A DNA stretch of 64,000 nucleotides from Halorarius litoreus (GCF_024362405.1 NZ_CP101454.1:2108001-2172000); one strand, 5' to 3'; counted from the first letter of the stretch, positions 25,651 to 33,318 are shown. Numbers and translations are program-made. The notes: a model not told the origin generated them from the letters alone.

Positions 25651-25724
25651 GCGTCTCGCCTCCGCGTCGGACCGCGTGTCGTGGGCGTCGGAGTGCGCTG
25701 CTCCGACCGGTTGGCTACGTGCAT
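25647..25724 (-). CDS. Leader ORF (25 codons) overlapping the sulfatase-like gene
   Basis: An ATG 33 nt after the ATA half of the promoter opens a 25-codon Arg/Thr-rich frame starting MHVANRSEQR. Its TGA overlaps the GTG start of the sulfatase-like gene as GTGA. The main gene has no other start after the predicted transcript start, so coupled reinitiation is the simplest reading. Confidence 0.5.
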   Translation of the reverse strand: MHVANRSEQRTPTPTTRGPTRRRDA

Positions 25725-25749
25725 ACTCGCTCGGTGGCGAACGGGACGT

Positions 25750-25768
25750 GTTATTATGGGCGAGGTAA
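25750..25768 (-). promoter_or_regulatory. Dyad promoter element, sense to the sulfatase-like gene
   Basis: The sense strand reads TTACC-TCGCCC-ATAATAAC, a near-consensus site 33 nt before the leader ORF. Confidence 0.7.
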
Positions 25769-25933
25769 CGGGCTGGCCGCCCCTGGTCGGGTCGGTCTTG
25801 CTGCGAACCGGGTCGACCGGCCGGCGTGATACGGCCACCGTTGCCACGGCACGAAGGTCGACGCCACCCCCTCACGACCGCCGACGTCGCCCCCTTCGCG
25901 ACCCCGCTCGTCCGCCACGAGAGCCCATCGCCA

Positions 25934-25972
25934 ATTAGGCATATTAGGGGATACGTGTCTCATACATATAAC
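25934..25972 (+). promoter_or_regulatory. Ordinary TATA promoter with an ATTAGG direct repeat
   Basis: ATATAA at 25966-25971 lies about 30 nt before an ATG at 25999. Two ATTAGG copies (25934-25939 and 25943-25948) precede it. This promoter does not show the dyad element. The rest of 25769-25933 has no gene. Confidence 0.45.
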
Positions 25973-25998
25973 TCGGAAAATCGCCATGCTGCGGCGGA

Positions 25999-26109
25999 AT
26001 GAAACGGTTCGAAACGGTTCTCGCAACCGTTCTTTCCTCGCTGCAACAGCCTGAATATTCGATAACGGAGATTCTGGTTTATTATCACCCCCCGAATTGC
26101 CATGGGTGA
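25999..26109 (+). CDS. Possible 36-residue leader ORF before the DUF7344 gene
   Basis: The ATG at 25999 is placed as a leaderless start relative to ATATAA at 25966. The frame begins MKRFETVLATVLSSLQQPEY and ends in TGA seven bases before the ATG at 26116. A second mini-ORF (MGDDK, 26102-26119) ends as ATGA in the same start codon. The peptide looks protein-like, but the AACGGTT repeats inside it could equally be a binding site. Confidence 0.35.
   Translation: MKRFETVLATVLSSLQQPEYSITEILVYYHPPNCHG
26003..26031. repeat. AACGGTT boxes, two direct and one inverted
   Basis: AACGGTT occurs at 26003-26009 and 26013-26019 (10-bp phase) and inverted at 26025-26031, the last two forming a hairpin with a 5-nt gap. 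It lies between the TATA box and the start of the DUF7344-type regulator, a position typical of autoregulation. Confidence 0.45.
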
Positions 26110-26115
26110 CGACAA

Positions 26116-26604
26116 ATGAGCGTTCAGACCGATGCAGACCGCGACTCGGAGCACAGTTCGGCCGAGCAGTCCGATGGGTCCGCCACGGAGATCTCGAAGG
26201 ACGACGCGTTCCACATCCTTCAGAACGCACGCCGGCGTGCGGTGCTTCGGTATCTCGCCGAGCACGACGACACGGACCGATTCGTGATGCGCGACATCGC
26301 CGAGGAGGTGGCCGCGTGGGAGCACGACACGACGGTCCAGCAGCTCGTGTCCGACGAGCGCCAGCGCGTGTACATCGCCCTCTACCAGTCGCACCTCCCC
26401 AAGCTCGACAAGCACGGCGTCATCGACTACAACCAGTCGCGTGGCGTCGTCGAGCGTACGGAGCTGACCGAGGTGTTCGAGCCGTACATCGACGACGGCC
26501 TCCACGCCGACAGCGGCCTGTCGGCGCCGGAGTCCCCCGACTCGGACACCGAGAGCCAGGAGTCGGGTCTCACGACGGCCGTCTCGACGCTGTTCCGTCG
26601 CTGA
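26116..26604 (+). CDS. DUF7344-type winged-helix regulator
   Basis: The 162-residue protein has an acidic N-terminus and a winged-helix domain (~35-125) with the family signature: DAFHILQNARRRAVLRYL, an RDIAEEVAAWE helix, VYIALYQSHLPKLDKHGVIDYNQ and a wing. A disordered acidic tail follows. This family is widespread in haloarchaea as small DNA-binding regulators of unknown targets. T-runs at 26627-26630 and 26642-26645 may terminate it before the convergent HalOD1 gene. Confidence 0.8.
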   Translation: MSVQTDADRDSEHSSAEQSDGSATEISKDDAFHILQNARRRAVLRYLAEHDDTDRFVMRDIAEEVAAWEHDTTVQQLVSDERQRVYIALYQSHLPKLDKHGVIDYNQSRGVVERTELTEVFEPYIDDGLHADSGLSAPESPDSDTESQESGLTTAVSTLFRR

Positions 26605-26671
26605 CCCGCCCGCTCCTGCACGCTCTCTTTTACGCCGCCGGTTTTCGGAGACACACGCCGTGAGACGGGGC

Positions 26672-27007
26672 TCAGTCGTAGATCTCGATGCGTCCCGTGT
26701 TGTGAATCTCGACGTCGTGTCCCGCGATGTGGAGGTGGAGCGGCCCGCCCTTACGGAGGTCGCCGTTGGGCAGCGGCCGGAACATCCGGTCGAGGGCGTC
26801 GGGGTCGACGTGTTTCGAGAACTCCGGAACCAGGGTCGCCGGTTCGTGGTCGGTGACCGCCGCGAGCGCCAGTGAGACGGTCACGGTCAGCCCGTTCTCG
26901 GAGACGTCGTGGTGGGCGACGTAGACGACCTCGTTGCTGTCGACCTGGAGGACTTCGTCGATGACGTCGGTCATCGTCGCGGCCTCGGCTGCGTCGTCCC
27001 CCGCCAT
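26672..27007 (-). CDS. HalOD1 output-domain protein
   Basis: The 111-residue protein is essentially one HalOD1 domain: VSLALAAVTDHEPATLVPEFSKHVDPDALDRMFRP, then LHLHIAGHDVEIHNTGRIEIYD. It is a paralogue of 18509-18856. The ATG at 27007 directly follows the TGA of a 10-codon frame. The gene is flanked by two DUF7344-like regulator genes. Confidence 0.8.
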   Translation of the reverse strand: MAGDDAAEAATMTDVIDEVLQVDSNEVVYVAHHDVSENGLTVTVSLALAAVTDHEPATLVPEFSKHVDPDALDRMFRPLPNGDLRKGGPLHLHIAGHDVEIHNTGRIEIYD

Positions 27008-27040
27008 TCAGCGATTCCCCCCGTACCTCTGCGACTGCAT
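27008..27040 (-). CDS. Leader ORF (10 codons) abutting the HalOD1 gene
   Basis: ATG at 27040 encodes MQSQRYGGNR and ends TGA immediately before the ATG at 27007 (TGAATG). It lies about 26 nt after an A/T-rich box (ACTTTTAGG) that overlaps an inverted repeat. Confidence 0.35.
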   Translation of the reverse strand: MQSQRYGGNR

Positions 27041-27051
27041 ATGTCAACGCG

Positions 27052-27067
27052 TAGGAGTCGGCTCCTA
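27052..27067. promoter_or_regulatory. Operator-like inverted repeat before the HalOD1 gene
   Basis: TAGGAG-TCGG-CTCCTA is a perfect 6-bp dyad next to the A/T-rich box of the minus-strand promoter. A repressor bound here would block initiation. Confidence 0.45.
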
Positions 27068-27112
27068 AAAGTTCATGGGCTCTTGTCGCGCGTGAGTGAG
27101 GTTACTCGGCAG

Positions 27113-27433
27113 TCAGCGACGCGTGCCACCCGTGAGGGTGCCGGTGTTGGGGTCGAACTCCACGAACCCCGCCCGGTCGAGTGTCGGCAGGTCGACGAGG
27201 TAGAGCTCCTCCTGTACGTCGTGTCGGGACTTCTCGTCGGCCGCCGCGCCGTACGCGGCCTCCCACTCGAGCATCGCGTCGACCACCTGGTCGATGGTCA
27301 CGGTCGTCTCCAGGCCCGAGACGACGGCGATGAGATACCGGTACCGGGAGACACGACCACCGCGACGGCTGTCCGCGCCGAACTGCTCCTCACAGCCGGC
27401 GGACCGCTGGTCGGGACTCGCTTGCACCGTCAT
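27113..27433 (-). CDS. Short DUF7344-like protein
   Basis: The 106-residue protein carries the C-terminal part of the DUF7344 fold: VTIDQVVDAMLEWEAAYG, DVQEELYLVDLPTLDRAGFVEFDPNTGTL. It lacks the usual first helix-turn-helix strand, so DNA binding may need a partner. The start at 27433 overlaps the stop of a 20-codon leader ORF as ATGA. Confidence 0.65.
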   Translation of the reverse strand: MTVQASPDQRSAGCEEQFGADSRRGGRVSRYRYLIAVVSGLETTVTIDQVVDAMLEWEAAYGAAADEKSRHDVQEELYLVDLPTLDRAGFVEFDPNTGTLTGGTRR

Positions 27434-27492
27434 TCCAGCCCTCGCCGCCGTTCGGTCACCTCGTCGCCCGGGCGCTCGAGTAGTCGGCTCAT
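27430..27492 (-). CDS. Leader ORF (20 codons) overlapping 27113-27433
   Basis: ATG at 27492 opens MSRLLERPGDEV..., ending with TGA in an ATGA overlap. It lies 37 nt after the TATA half of a weak dyad element. Confidence 0.45.
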   Translation of the reverse strand: MSRLLERPGDEVTERRRGLE

Positions 27493-27521
27493 GTGTGTCT
27501 TGACACAGTGCCCATACCCTG

Positions 27522-27540
27522 ATTGTTATTCTGTGTATGA
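27522..27540 (-). promoter_or_regulatory. Weak dyad promoter element, sense to 27430-27492
   Basis: The sense strand reads TCATA-CACAGA-ATAACAAT. The second half fits, the first half is degenerate. Confidence 0.35.
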
Positions 27541-27630
27541 GTCCCACATTCACTTTTATACGTCTCCAGTGAGGATGTAGTACAACTGCGGCCTGCTCGT
27601 CGAGCTGAATCGACGACCGTTCCTATCCGC

Positions 27631-27649
27631 TTACGCGATACATAAACGC
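27631..27649 (+). promoter_or_regulatory. Dyad promoter element, sense to the small gene at 27692
   Basis: It reads TTACG-CGATAC-ATAAACGC, predicting a transcript start near 27675. Confidence 0.5.
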
Positions 27650-27691
27650 CCCCGGTGATTCGGGCGGTTCTCTGCCGGCCGACGCCGGACG

Positions 27692-27847
27692 GTGACGTCG
27701 ACCCGAGCGGGAAAACCGACCGAATACGAAGTGATTGGCCACCGTTTCACCCGCGGTGAGCCGAAGCCAGTCGAGGAAAGCACTCGGGAAAGCACTGCCA
27801 ATGTCCGGTGGTTTATGAGTATGGCTGATAGGTTGTGTCCCGGTTAA
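27692..27847 (+). CDS. 51-residue protein of unknown function
   Basis: A GTG 17 nt after the predicted transcript start opens a 51-codon frame ending in TAA at 27845. The peptide is hydrophilic and protein-like: residues 8-20 read KPTEYEVIGHRFT, followed by a Glu/Lys-rich middle and WFMSMADRLC near the end. Codon third positions are less GC-biased than in the neighbours. It lies in a 440-nt stretch otherwise without genes. No family is recognised. Confidence rests on promoter position and composition. Confidence 0.45.
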   Translation: MTSTRAGKPTEYEVIGHRFTRGEPKPVEESTRESTANVRWFMSMADRLCPG

Positions 27848-27992
27848 CTATTATACCCGGACGGTAGACAATCATACACCCAGAACGGCGGCTGTGTGCC
27901 CCACTTCGAGCTCCGAACCGGCCCGTCGGTGGCTGGTTCGGGCGGTAGAACGACGGGGCCGCTGCCGACGTGTGGAAAGCTCACTCTGTACG

Positions 27993-29429
27993 ATGGCACG
28001 GACCCTTGATGCATCGGTCGTCGGTCACCTCTGGGGGGCGGTAGTAGTGCTCTGTCTGCTCAGCGCCCCGGTCGTCGGCGCGACAGCACCCGCACAGGGC
28101 GCGTCTGGCCAGTCTCTCGCCGGTCCCGACCGGCCGGTCACGGCGGACGTCTTCGCTCCCGAGAACGGAACGGGTCTCACCCGGACCAACGTCACGGGGG
28201 ACGCCGTCGCGTCCCACCAGAACGGAACGGTCTACGTCTGGCAGAACGAGACCGTCACCGTCCGGGCGACGGTCGTTCCGTTCGACGGCGCCGGCTCTTA
28301 CCAGCTCTGTCTCGACGTCCGCGACGACGAGGACGCCATCGTGGTACGCGAACGGTGCAGGACGGTCGACGTCTCGCCGTACGCCACACGCACGAGCATC
28401 GACACCACGACGCCAGCAGGCAACGCCACCGGCGACCACACGCTCGTCTTGACGCTGTCCGACGAGGACGATAGCCAGACGACTCGGCTCCCGGTCGTCG
28501 TCGTCACGCGCGACGGTGAACTCGACAGCGACTCGTTGAACAACTCGCAGGAAGTCGAATACGGCAGCGCGCTGGAGGACCCCGACACCGACAGCGACGG
28601 CCTCCTCGACGGCCTCGAAGTCACGAAGTACAACAGCTCGCCGACGGAGGCAGACACGGACGGGGACGGCCTCCGTGACGGCCGGGAGATCAACATCGAC
28701 ACGGACCCACGGTCGCCGGACACGGACGGGGACGGGCTCGACGACGGCCGTGAGGTCGCCCTCGGGACGAACCCGAAGAAGGTAGATACGGATGGCGACG
28801 GGCTGGACGACGCCCGAGAGCTTGAACTCGGGACGGACCCGACGGAGGCAGACACGGACGACGACGGACTGGACGACGCCCGAGAGCTCGAACTCGGGAC
28901 GGACCCGACGGACCCCGACACGGACGGCGACGGGTTCGAGGACGGGACCGAAGTCGACCGCGGCTGGGACCCGCAGGCGACCACCACCCGGACGCCGGGC
29001 GAGACGGCACGCGGCGGGAGCCACACCCCGTCGGCCAGCGATCCGATGTTCCTCGTCGGCGCGGGCACGCTCGTGCTCGGTACTGTGCTCGGCGTCGGCT
29101 ACTTACATCAGAAGAGTGCGAACGACGTCGACGCTGGTGACTCGGATTCCCGGTCCGACCGTCCACTGGACGGCGTCGTGGACGACCGGCAGGCGCCCGA
29201 GTCGGCCGTCGACCCGGAGCTCCTGTCGCCAGAGCAGCACGTCATGCACCTCCTCGAGGTGAACGACGGGCGGATGAGACAGAGTCAGTTCGTCGAAGAG
29301 ACCGACTGGTCGAAGGCGAAGGTCAGCCGCAAGCTCTCGGCACTGGAGGACGCTGGCGAGATCGAGCGCACTCGTATCGGGCGTGAGAACATCGTCACCG
29401 TCCCGGACCGAGACCTCGAGGACACCTGA
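27993..29429 (+). CDS. Membrane-anchored regulator: thrombospondin-3 ectodomain, TM helix, winged HTH
   Basis: The 478-residue protein has a signal peptide (~10-35, GAVVVLCLLSAPVVGATA), a beta-type ectodomain (~50-175) and five to six thrombospondin-type-3 repeats (~178-330). These have D-x-D-x-D-G-x-x-D-G/D calcium loops such as DTDGDGLDD. One membrane helix follows (~352-372), then a C-terminal winged-helix domain (~405-478; EQHVMHLLEVNDGRM...WSKAKVSRKLSALEDAGEIERTRIG). The outside part should bind Ca2+ and the inside part DNA, so it is a one-component transmembrane sensor. The frame is open upstream to a GTG at 27894, and the ATG at 27993 gives the proper signal peptide. A CTATTATAC box lies at 27848. 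Confidence 0.75.
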   Translation: MARTLDASVVGHLWGAVVVLCLLSAPVVGATAPAQGASGQSLAGPDRPVTADVFAPENGTGLTRTNVTGDAVASHQNGTVYVWQNETVTVRATVVPFDGAGSYQLCLDVRDDEDAIVVRERCRTVDVSPYATRTSIDTTTPAGNATGDHTLVLTLSDEDDSQTTRLPVVVVTRDGELDSDSLNNSQEVEYGSALEDPDTDSDGLLDGLEVTKYNSSPTEADTDGDGLRDGREINIDTDPRSPDTDGDGLDDGREVALGTNPKKVDTDGDGLDDARELELGTDPTEADTDDDGLDDARELELGTDPTDPDTDGDGFEDGTEVDRGWDPQATTTRTPGETARGGSHTPSASDPMFLVGAGTLVLGTVLGVGYLHQKSANDVDAGDSDSRSDRPLDGVVDDRQAPESAVDPELLSPEQHVMHLLEVNDGRMRQSQFVEETDWSKAKVSRKLSALEDAGEIERTRIGRENIVTVPDRDLEDT

Positions 29430-29664
29430 CGCGACTTACGCGACGGGTCGGGGACGAACGCTGACGTGAATGGTGCTGAGAACCCTCGACATCGGCAGAC
29501 CGTAGCCCGAATCCTTCACAGGATAGGGCGGCTGGTCGGCACAGGCATCGACGTACGCTGTTCGACAACGAGAGCGGACGCTTCTACACGGCGAGAACAG
29601 GCCACGTCGTCACCACACTATCTCAACGGCGGTCAGAACTCTCGTCTTCGGGTCAGAGAGGATG
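29430..29664. other. Intergenic stretch without a recognised feature
   Basis: No convincing ORF, promoter element or hairpin was found between the sensor gene and the convergent zinc-finger gene. Confidence 0.4.
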
Positions 29665-30030
29665 TCAAGCGCGGAACACGGAGAGGAGCCGCCCGAGTCC
29701 GGACTGGCCGCCGGCGTCCGTGCTCGGCCGTTCGGCCGTTGCAGGTTCGACCGACCCGTCGTCTGCGGTCGCGTCGTCGTCCATCGCCGACTCGGCGGCC
29801 GTGTCGTCGTCCGTCGTCGCCGTCGGACTGCCGCGGCCGGTCGAGTAGGCCTCGTCGGTGCCACGGACCGAGCGGAGCAGAACCTGTTCGCCGTCGTCTT
29901 CTTCCTCCTTGGCACTTCGGCGCCTGTCGGTTCGACAGTTCCGGCAGTCGAACACGTTGTCCTCGTTGTCGCCGAAGACGCGCGCGTAGTCGTCCGATAC
30001 GAACCCGCCGCAACTCATACACTCGCTCAT
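29665..30030 (-). CDS. Small zinc-finger protein with acidic tail
   Basis: The 121-residue protein begins MSECMSCGGFVSDDYARVFGD and continues to a second CRNC pair. This gives a four-Cys zinc ribbon (CxxC near 4-7 and near 30) characteristic of a haloarchaeal family I know as DUF7563. The remaining ~75 residues are a disordered Asp/Thr/Ala-rich linker and a short hydrophobic terminus, GLGRLLSVFRA. Its partner is unknown. The promoter element is at 30069-30087. Confidence 0.65.
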   Translation of the reverse strand: MSECMSCGGFVSDDYARVFGDNEDNVFDCRNCRTDRRRSAKEEEDDGEQVLLRSVRGTDEAYSTGRGSPTATTDDDTAAESAMDDDATADDGSVEPATAERPSTDAGGQSGLGRLLSVFRA

Positions 30031-30068
30031 TCTCGGAACCTCGATACGTCTAATCGGACAGGTCCACC

Positions 30069-30087
30069 GTTATTATGCAGACTCCAA
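30069..30087 (-). promoter_or_regulatory. Dyad promoter element, sense to the zinc-finger gene
   Basis: The sense strand reads TTGGA-GTCTGC-ATAATAAC, with a degenerate first half. It predicts a leader of about 13 nt before the ATG at 30030. Confidence 0.5.
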
Positions 30088-30122
30088 GGTGGGGTCAGGT
30101 CGCCCCGAACGCCGTGCGTGTG

Positions 30123-31739
30123 CTATCGTTCATCCGGTTCGCGCACCCGAACGACCATCGCCCCCTCGGTCTCGTGGACGATCTCGTACCGGTCGGACGC
30201 GCGCAGTGTGGCTCGCATCGACGGGGGCTGCTCGTACGAGTCGCCGCGGACGGTGTAGTGGCCCGTCGGCACGTAGAGGTGCGTCGGCGAGACGTCGGCC
30301 GCTTCGAGGTGCAGGGAGATGCAGGCGGCCGTGTCACACGTCGAGATCTCCTCGTAGCGGGTGAGTTGTGTCTCGTACTGCTCGGGCGTCGTCCACTCGA
30401 CCCCCCATGGTCCGACGAGAATCGGTCGGTCGGTGACCAGCGGGAACCACTCGGCCGCGTCACCGAGGACGACGAACCGTGCGGTACGCGGCGTCTCGCG
30501 TTCGACCCACGTCATCGCCGCCTCGTCGTCGGCGTCGACGAACGCGGGCTGGGAGGGGTCGCCGGCGTGCGTGTCGACCGCACCGGCGGCGAACGCCGTG
30601 CCGCTCGCGACGGCCGCCACGAGGACGAGCCCGACGGCGGCGAGTTCCGCGACCCGGCGTCGGTTCCGGTGGAGTCGCGACGCCTGGGTCCACGCTCGGA
30701 CCGCCGGGACGCCGTACTCGAACACGAGCCACGCGGTCAGCATCGACCCCGGCACGAAGAGGAACCGCGGTTTCCCGATGACGAAGCCGGCGATGAACAG
30801 CCAGGCCGGCAGGAGCCACCGTCGCCGGACGAGGGCGACCGCCGCCCCCGTGTACGCCGCGAGGAAGAACGCGGCCTCCACGTCGGCGTCGACGGGATAG
30901 ACGAACTCCGAGAGGATGCGCTCGGCCCCGCCCACGAGCCCGCCGTGAGTGCCCGCGGCGGCCAGCAGCGTCTCGATGCCGTGGGTGGTGTGGACGTGCC
31001 AGAGCCACGGCGACGCGAGGAGGAACCCGCCACCCGCCACGACCGCGCCGTAGCAGAGGCCGCGTGCGGTCCGCGACCGCGCCGCGAACAGCAGCAGGTA
31101 CGTCAGCCCGAAGAACACCGTGTAGACCGGATGAGTGAGGACGGTGAGTCCGAACAGCGCCGTCGCGGGGAGGAGCCACCGGGGGTCCTCGGTGTCGAAC
31201 AGTCGGACGCCGACCGCGAGTCCCGAGAGCACCAGCAGGAACGCGAGTCCGCGGACGATACCGCCGGCCGAGAGATGCCACTGGAGGACCGACGGCGTCC
31301 CGGCGAGCACCAGCGTCGCGACGCCGGCCTTCCGGGGCGAGTCGAGCAGCCGCTTCGCCGTGAAGTAGTAGGGGACGAGCGCTGCCGTCACGAGCAGGCC
31401 GGGGACGAGCCGGCTGTACGTGAAGGGGCCGACGCCGGTCAGTTCGCGGGCGACGGCGGCGACGTAGAACGCGACCGGTGGGTACGCGAGGGGGACGCCA
31501 CCGGCGGTGTAGCCGGGGACCGACGCTGGCAGGGTGTACCCCTGGTTCGCGATGGTCTCAGCGATGGCGAGGTACAGCCCGGCCCCGTACGCGGGGTAAG
31601 GGTGGGTTACGAGGTAGACGAGGTGGACACAGAGCCCCATCGCGACGGCCAGCGAGAGCCAGAACCGGTCGTCGAGTGAGAGCACCGCGACCCGGGCGGT
31701 GAGCCGGTCCCAGCGGCGGTGTGAGTGGGAGTTCGACAT
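30123..31739 (-). CDS. GT-C-type integral membrane glycosyltransferase
   Basis: The 538-residue protein has about 10-12 membrane helices and a C-terminal extracellular domain (~430-538). The first loop carries YPAYGAGLYLAIAETIANQGYTLPASVPGYTAGG and LAYPPVAFYVAA, typical of GT-C/GT39-like enzymes, whose catalytic acid lies in this loop. These use lipid-phosphate-linked sugars on the outer face of the membrane. The gene precedes a sulfotransferase-like gene in reverse order and is probably part of surface glycan assembly. The start is ATG at 31739, three bases after the stop of a leader ORF. Confidence 0.7.
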   Translation of the reverse strand: MSNSHSHRRWDRLTARVAVLSLDDRFWLSLAVAMGLCVHLVYLVTHPYPAYGAGLYLAIAETIANQGYTLPASVPGYTAGGVPLAYPPVAFYVAAVARELTGVGPFTYSRLVPGLLVTAALVPYYFTAKRLLDSPRKAGVATLVLAGTPSVLQWHLSAGGIVRGLAFLLVLSGLAVGVRLFDTEDPRWLLPATALFGLTVLTHPVYTVFFGLTYLLLFAARSRTARGLCYGAVVAGGGFLLASPWLWHVHTTHGIETLLAAAGTHGGLVGGAERILSEFVYPVDADVEAAFFLAAYTGAAVALVRRRWLLPAWLFIAGFVIGKPRFLFVPGSMLTAWLVFEYGVPAVRAWTQASRLHRNRRRVAELAAVGLVLVAAVASGTAFAAGAVDTHAGDPSQPAFVDADDEAAMTWVERETPRTARFVVLGDAAEWFPLVTDRPILVGPWGVEWTTPEQYETQLTRYEEISTCDTAACISLHLEAADVSPTHLYVPTGHYTVRGDSYEQPPSMRATLRASDRYEIVHETEGAMVVRVREPDER

Positions 31740-31742
31740 CGG

Positions 31743-31808
31743 TCACCGAGTGGCGGGCGTCCGTTGGTCGGTCGTCACGGGCGAGTCTGGCTGCAGAGCG
31801 GCGAACAC
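31743..31808 (-). CDS. Leader ORF (21 codons) before the GT-C gene
   Basis: A GTG 38 nt after the ATA half opens a 21-codon frame ending TGA three bases before the ATG at 31739 (TGACCGATG). Confidence 0.35.
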   Translation of the reverse strand: MFAALQPDSPVTTDQRTPATR

Positions 31809-31838
31809 GTGTACGATGCACTCACCGACTGCGGCGGC

Positions 31839-31857
31839 TTTGTTATCCTGCGAGTAA
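31839..31857 (-). promoter_or_regulatory. Dyad promoter element, sense to the GT-C gene
   Basis: The sense strand reads TTACT-CGCAGG-ATAACAAA. It lies inside the gap between the two minus-strand genes. Confidence 0.55.
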
Positions 31858-31870
31858 TCGGGCGGTGCGG

Positions 31871-33283
31871 TCAGGACTCCCGTTCGAGGTCGAGGGGCCG
31901 ACGCACCGTCGCCTGCCACGGCGACCAGTAGGCTTCGGTACCGGCCCACACGACGACCGTGCCGACGAGCACCAGCAGGGCCGCGAGGTCGACCCGCGTC
32001 ATCCAGACAGGCATGACGTACATCACGGCGTTGACCGTCGGCCCCTGCATCGCCCCGGCGACCGCAGACCGCAGGGGGTCGAGCGGGCCGTCGTCGTCAG
32101 CCTGTGTTCCGTCGTCGGTCTGCGCTCCGTCGCCCGACCCACTCGCGTCGTGTCCAGCGAGGTCGGCCTGCCGGGCGCTCGGCCCGCCGGTGCTCTCGTC
32201 GCCCGTCTCGAGTCGCTCGGCCTCGTACGGGAACGCGACGTCGAGCGTCCAGACGACCTCGCCCTGCTCGTTCACCTCCAGGACGCGGTTGCCGTTCGAG
32301 TCGGTGACGAGCGTGTGGCCGTTCGGGAGGCGGTCGGCGTCTCGCGGCCACTGGAGCCGGGCGTCGCGCCAGACCCACGAGCGCTCCCACGTGCCGTCGA
32401 CGCGCTGGTACTCGACGACCCGGTTGTTCTCGGAGTCGGCGACGACGGCCGCCGGCCCGCCGTGGGACGCGTCGATGTAGTCGGGGTTGTGCTGTTCGTA
32501 GAGCGTCGTGTGGTCGTCGTCGCTCCCCAGCGTCCACTCCTCGACGACCCCCGTCTCGCGGTCGAGGAACACGACCTGGTCGTGGTTCCGCAGACTCACC
32601 ATGAGGCGCCCGTCGTCGAGCACCTCCACGTCGTTGAGGTGGGTCCAGTCCTCGGGGTACGGCCCGCCGCTGTCGGCGACCGGATACGCGCTCTGGGCGT
32701 TCCACGACCAGGTCACGAGACCGCTGGTCGTGTTCACGACGAACACGCGGTCGGCCGCGATGTCCGCGACCACGAGATGCTCGTCGTCCAGCCGGTCGAC
32801 GTCGTGCCACCGCGTCGAGTGTTTCCCCTCGGTGACGCGGCGGAACACCGGCGTCACCTCGCCCGTCGTCAGGTTCACTCGCTCGACGCCGTTGCGCGTA
32901 CACACCACCTCGCCGCCGCACTCCTCGGGGGAGAGGTGGTCGGCGTACACGTACTCGACGGTCGCGTTCGTCCCCTCGACGGGGTCGACGTCCCAGTAGC
33001 GCGTGTGCGTGTCGTTGTAGTAGAACACGGTGCCGTCGGGGCCGACGGCGAACAGCTGGGCGGTCGCCCGCGGCCCGTCGCTCGACCGGCCCAGCCAGGT
33101 GTTCGAGTCGGTAGCGACGACGGTCACGCCGTCGGACGGCGGTGCGACCTGCTGGCCGGCCGCGCTCACGTGCGCGCCCTCGGAGGCGCTTCCAGCCGTG
33201 AGCGCGGCGCTTCCGAGAACGACGATACAGCAGACGACCACGGCCGTGAACGCGACGCGCACGGCGACCCGATAGGAAATCAC
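31871..33283 (-). CDS. Arylsulfotransferase-like (ASST) beta-propeller protein
   Basis: From the GTG at 33283 the protein has 470 residues: an N-terminal signal or anchor helix (~8-28), a six-bladed beta-propeller (~45-400) and a C-terminal membrane helix (~425-450). Characteristic ASST segments are WHDVDRLDDEHLVVADIAADRVF, DWTHLNDVEVLDDGRLMVSLRNHDQVVFLDRETG and PNGHTLVTDSNGNRVLE. Bacterial ASST moves sulfate between phenols through an active-site His. The His residues in the WTHLND and SLRNHD strands are candidates. With an external propeller and a GT-C neighbour it may sulfate surface glycans. The frame is open upstream to 34012, but that part is antisense to the next gene. Confidence 0.7.
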   Translation of the reverse strand: MISYRVAVRVAFTAVVVCCIVVLGSAALTAGSASEGAHVSAAGQQVAPPSDGVTVVATDSNTWLGRSSDGPRATAQLFAVGPDGTVFYYNDTHTRYWDVDPVEGTNATVEYVYADHLSPEECGGEVVCTRNGVERVNLTTGEVTPVFRRVTEGKHSTRWHDVDRLDDEHLVVADIAADRVFVVNTTSGLVTWSWNAQSAYPVADSGGPYPEDWTHLNDVEVLDDGRLMVSLRNHDQVVFLDRETGVVEEWTLGSDDDHTTLYEQHNPDYIDASHGGPAAVVADSENNRVVEYQRVDGTWERSWVWRDARLQWPRDADRLPNGHTLVTDSNGNRVLEVNEQGEVVWTLDVAFPYEAERLETGDESTGGPSARQADLAGHDASGSGDGAQTDDGTQADDDGPLDPLRSAVAGAMQGPTVNAVMYVMPVWMTRVDLAALLVLVGTVVVWAGTEAYWSPWQATVRRPLDLERES

Positions 33284-33300
33284 TATGCGAGCCTCGCACT

Positions 33301-33318
33301 CGGTAGCCTTTGCTACCG
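33301..33318. promoter_or_regulatory. Perfect inverted repeat between divergent genes
   Basis: CGGTAGC-CTTT-GCTACCG lies 18 nt before the ASST-like start, where its -26 region should be, and could be an operator for that gene. Confidence 0.4.
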
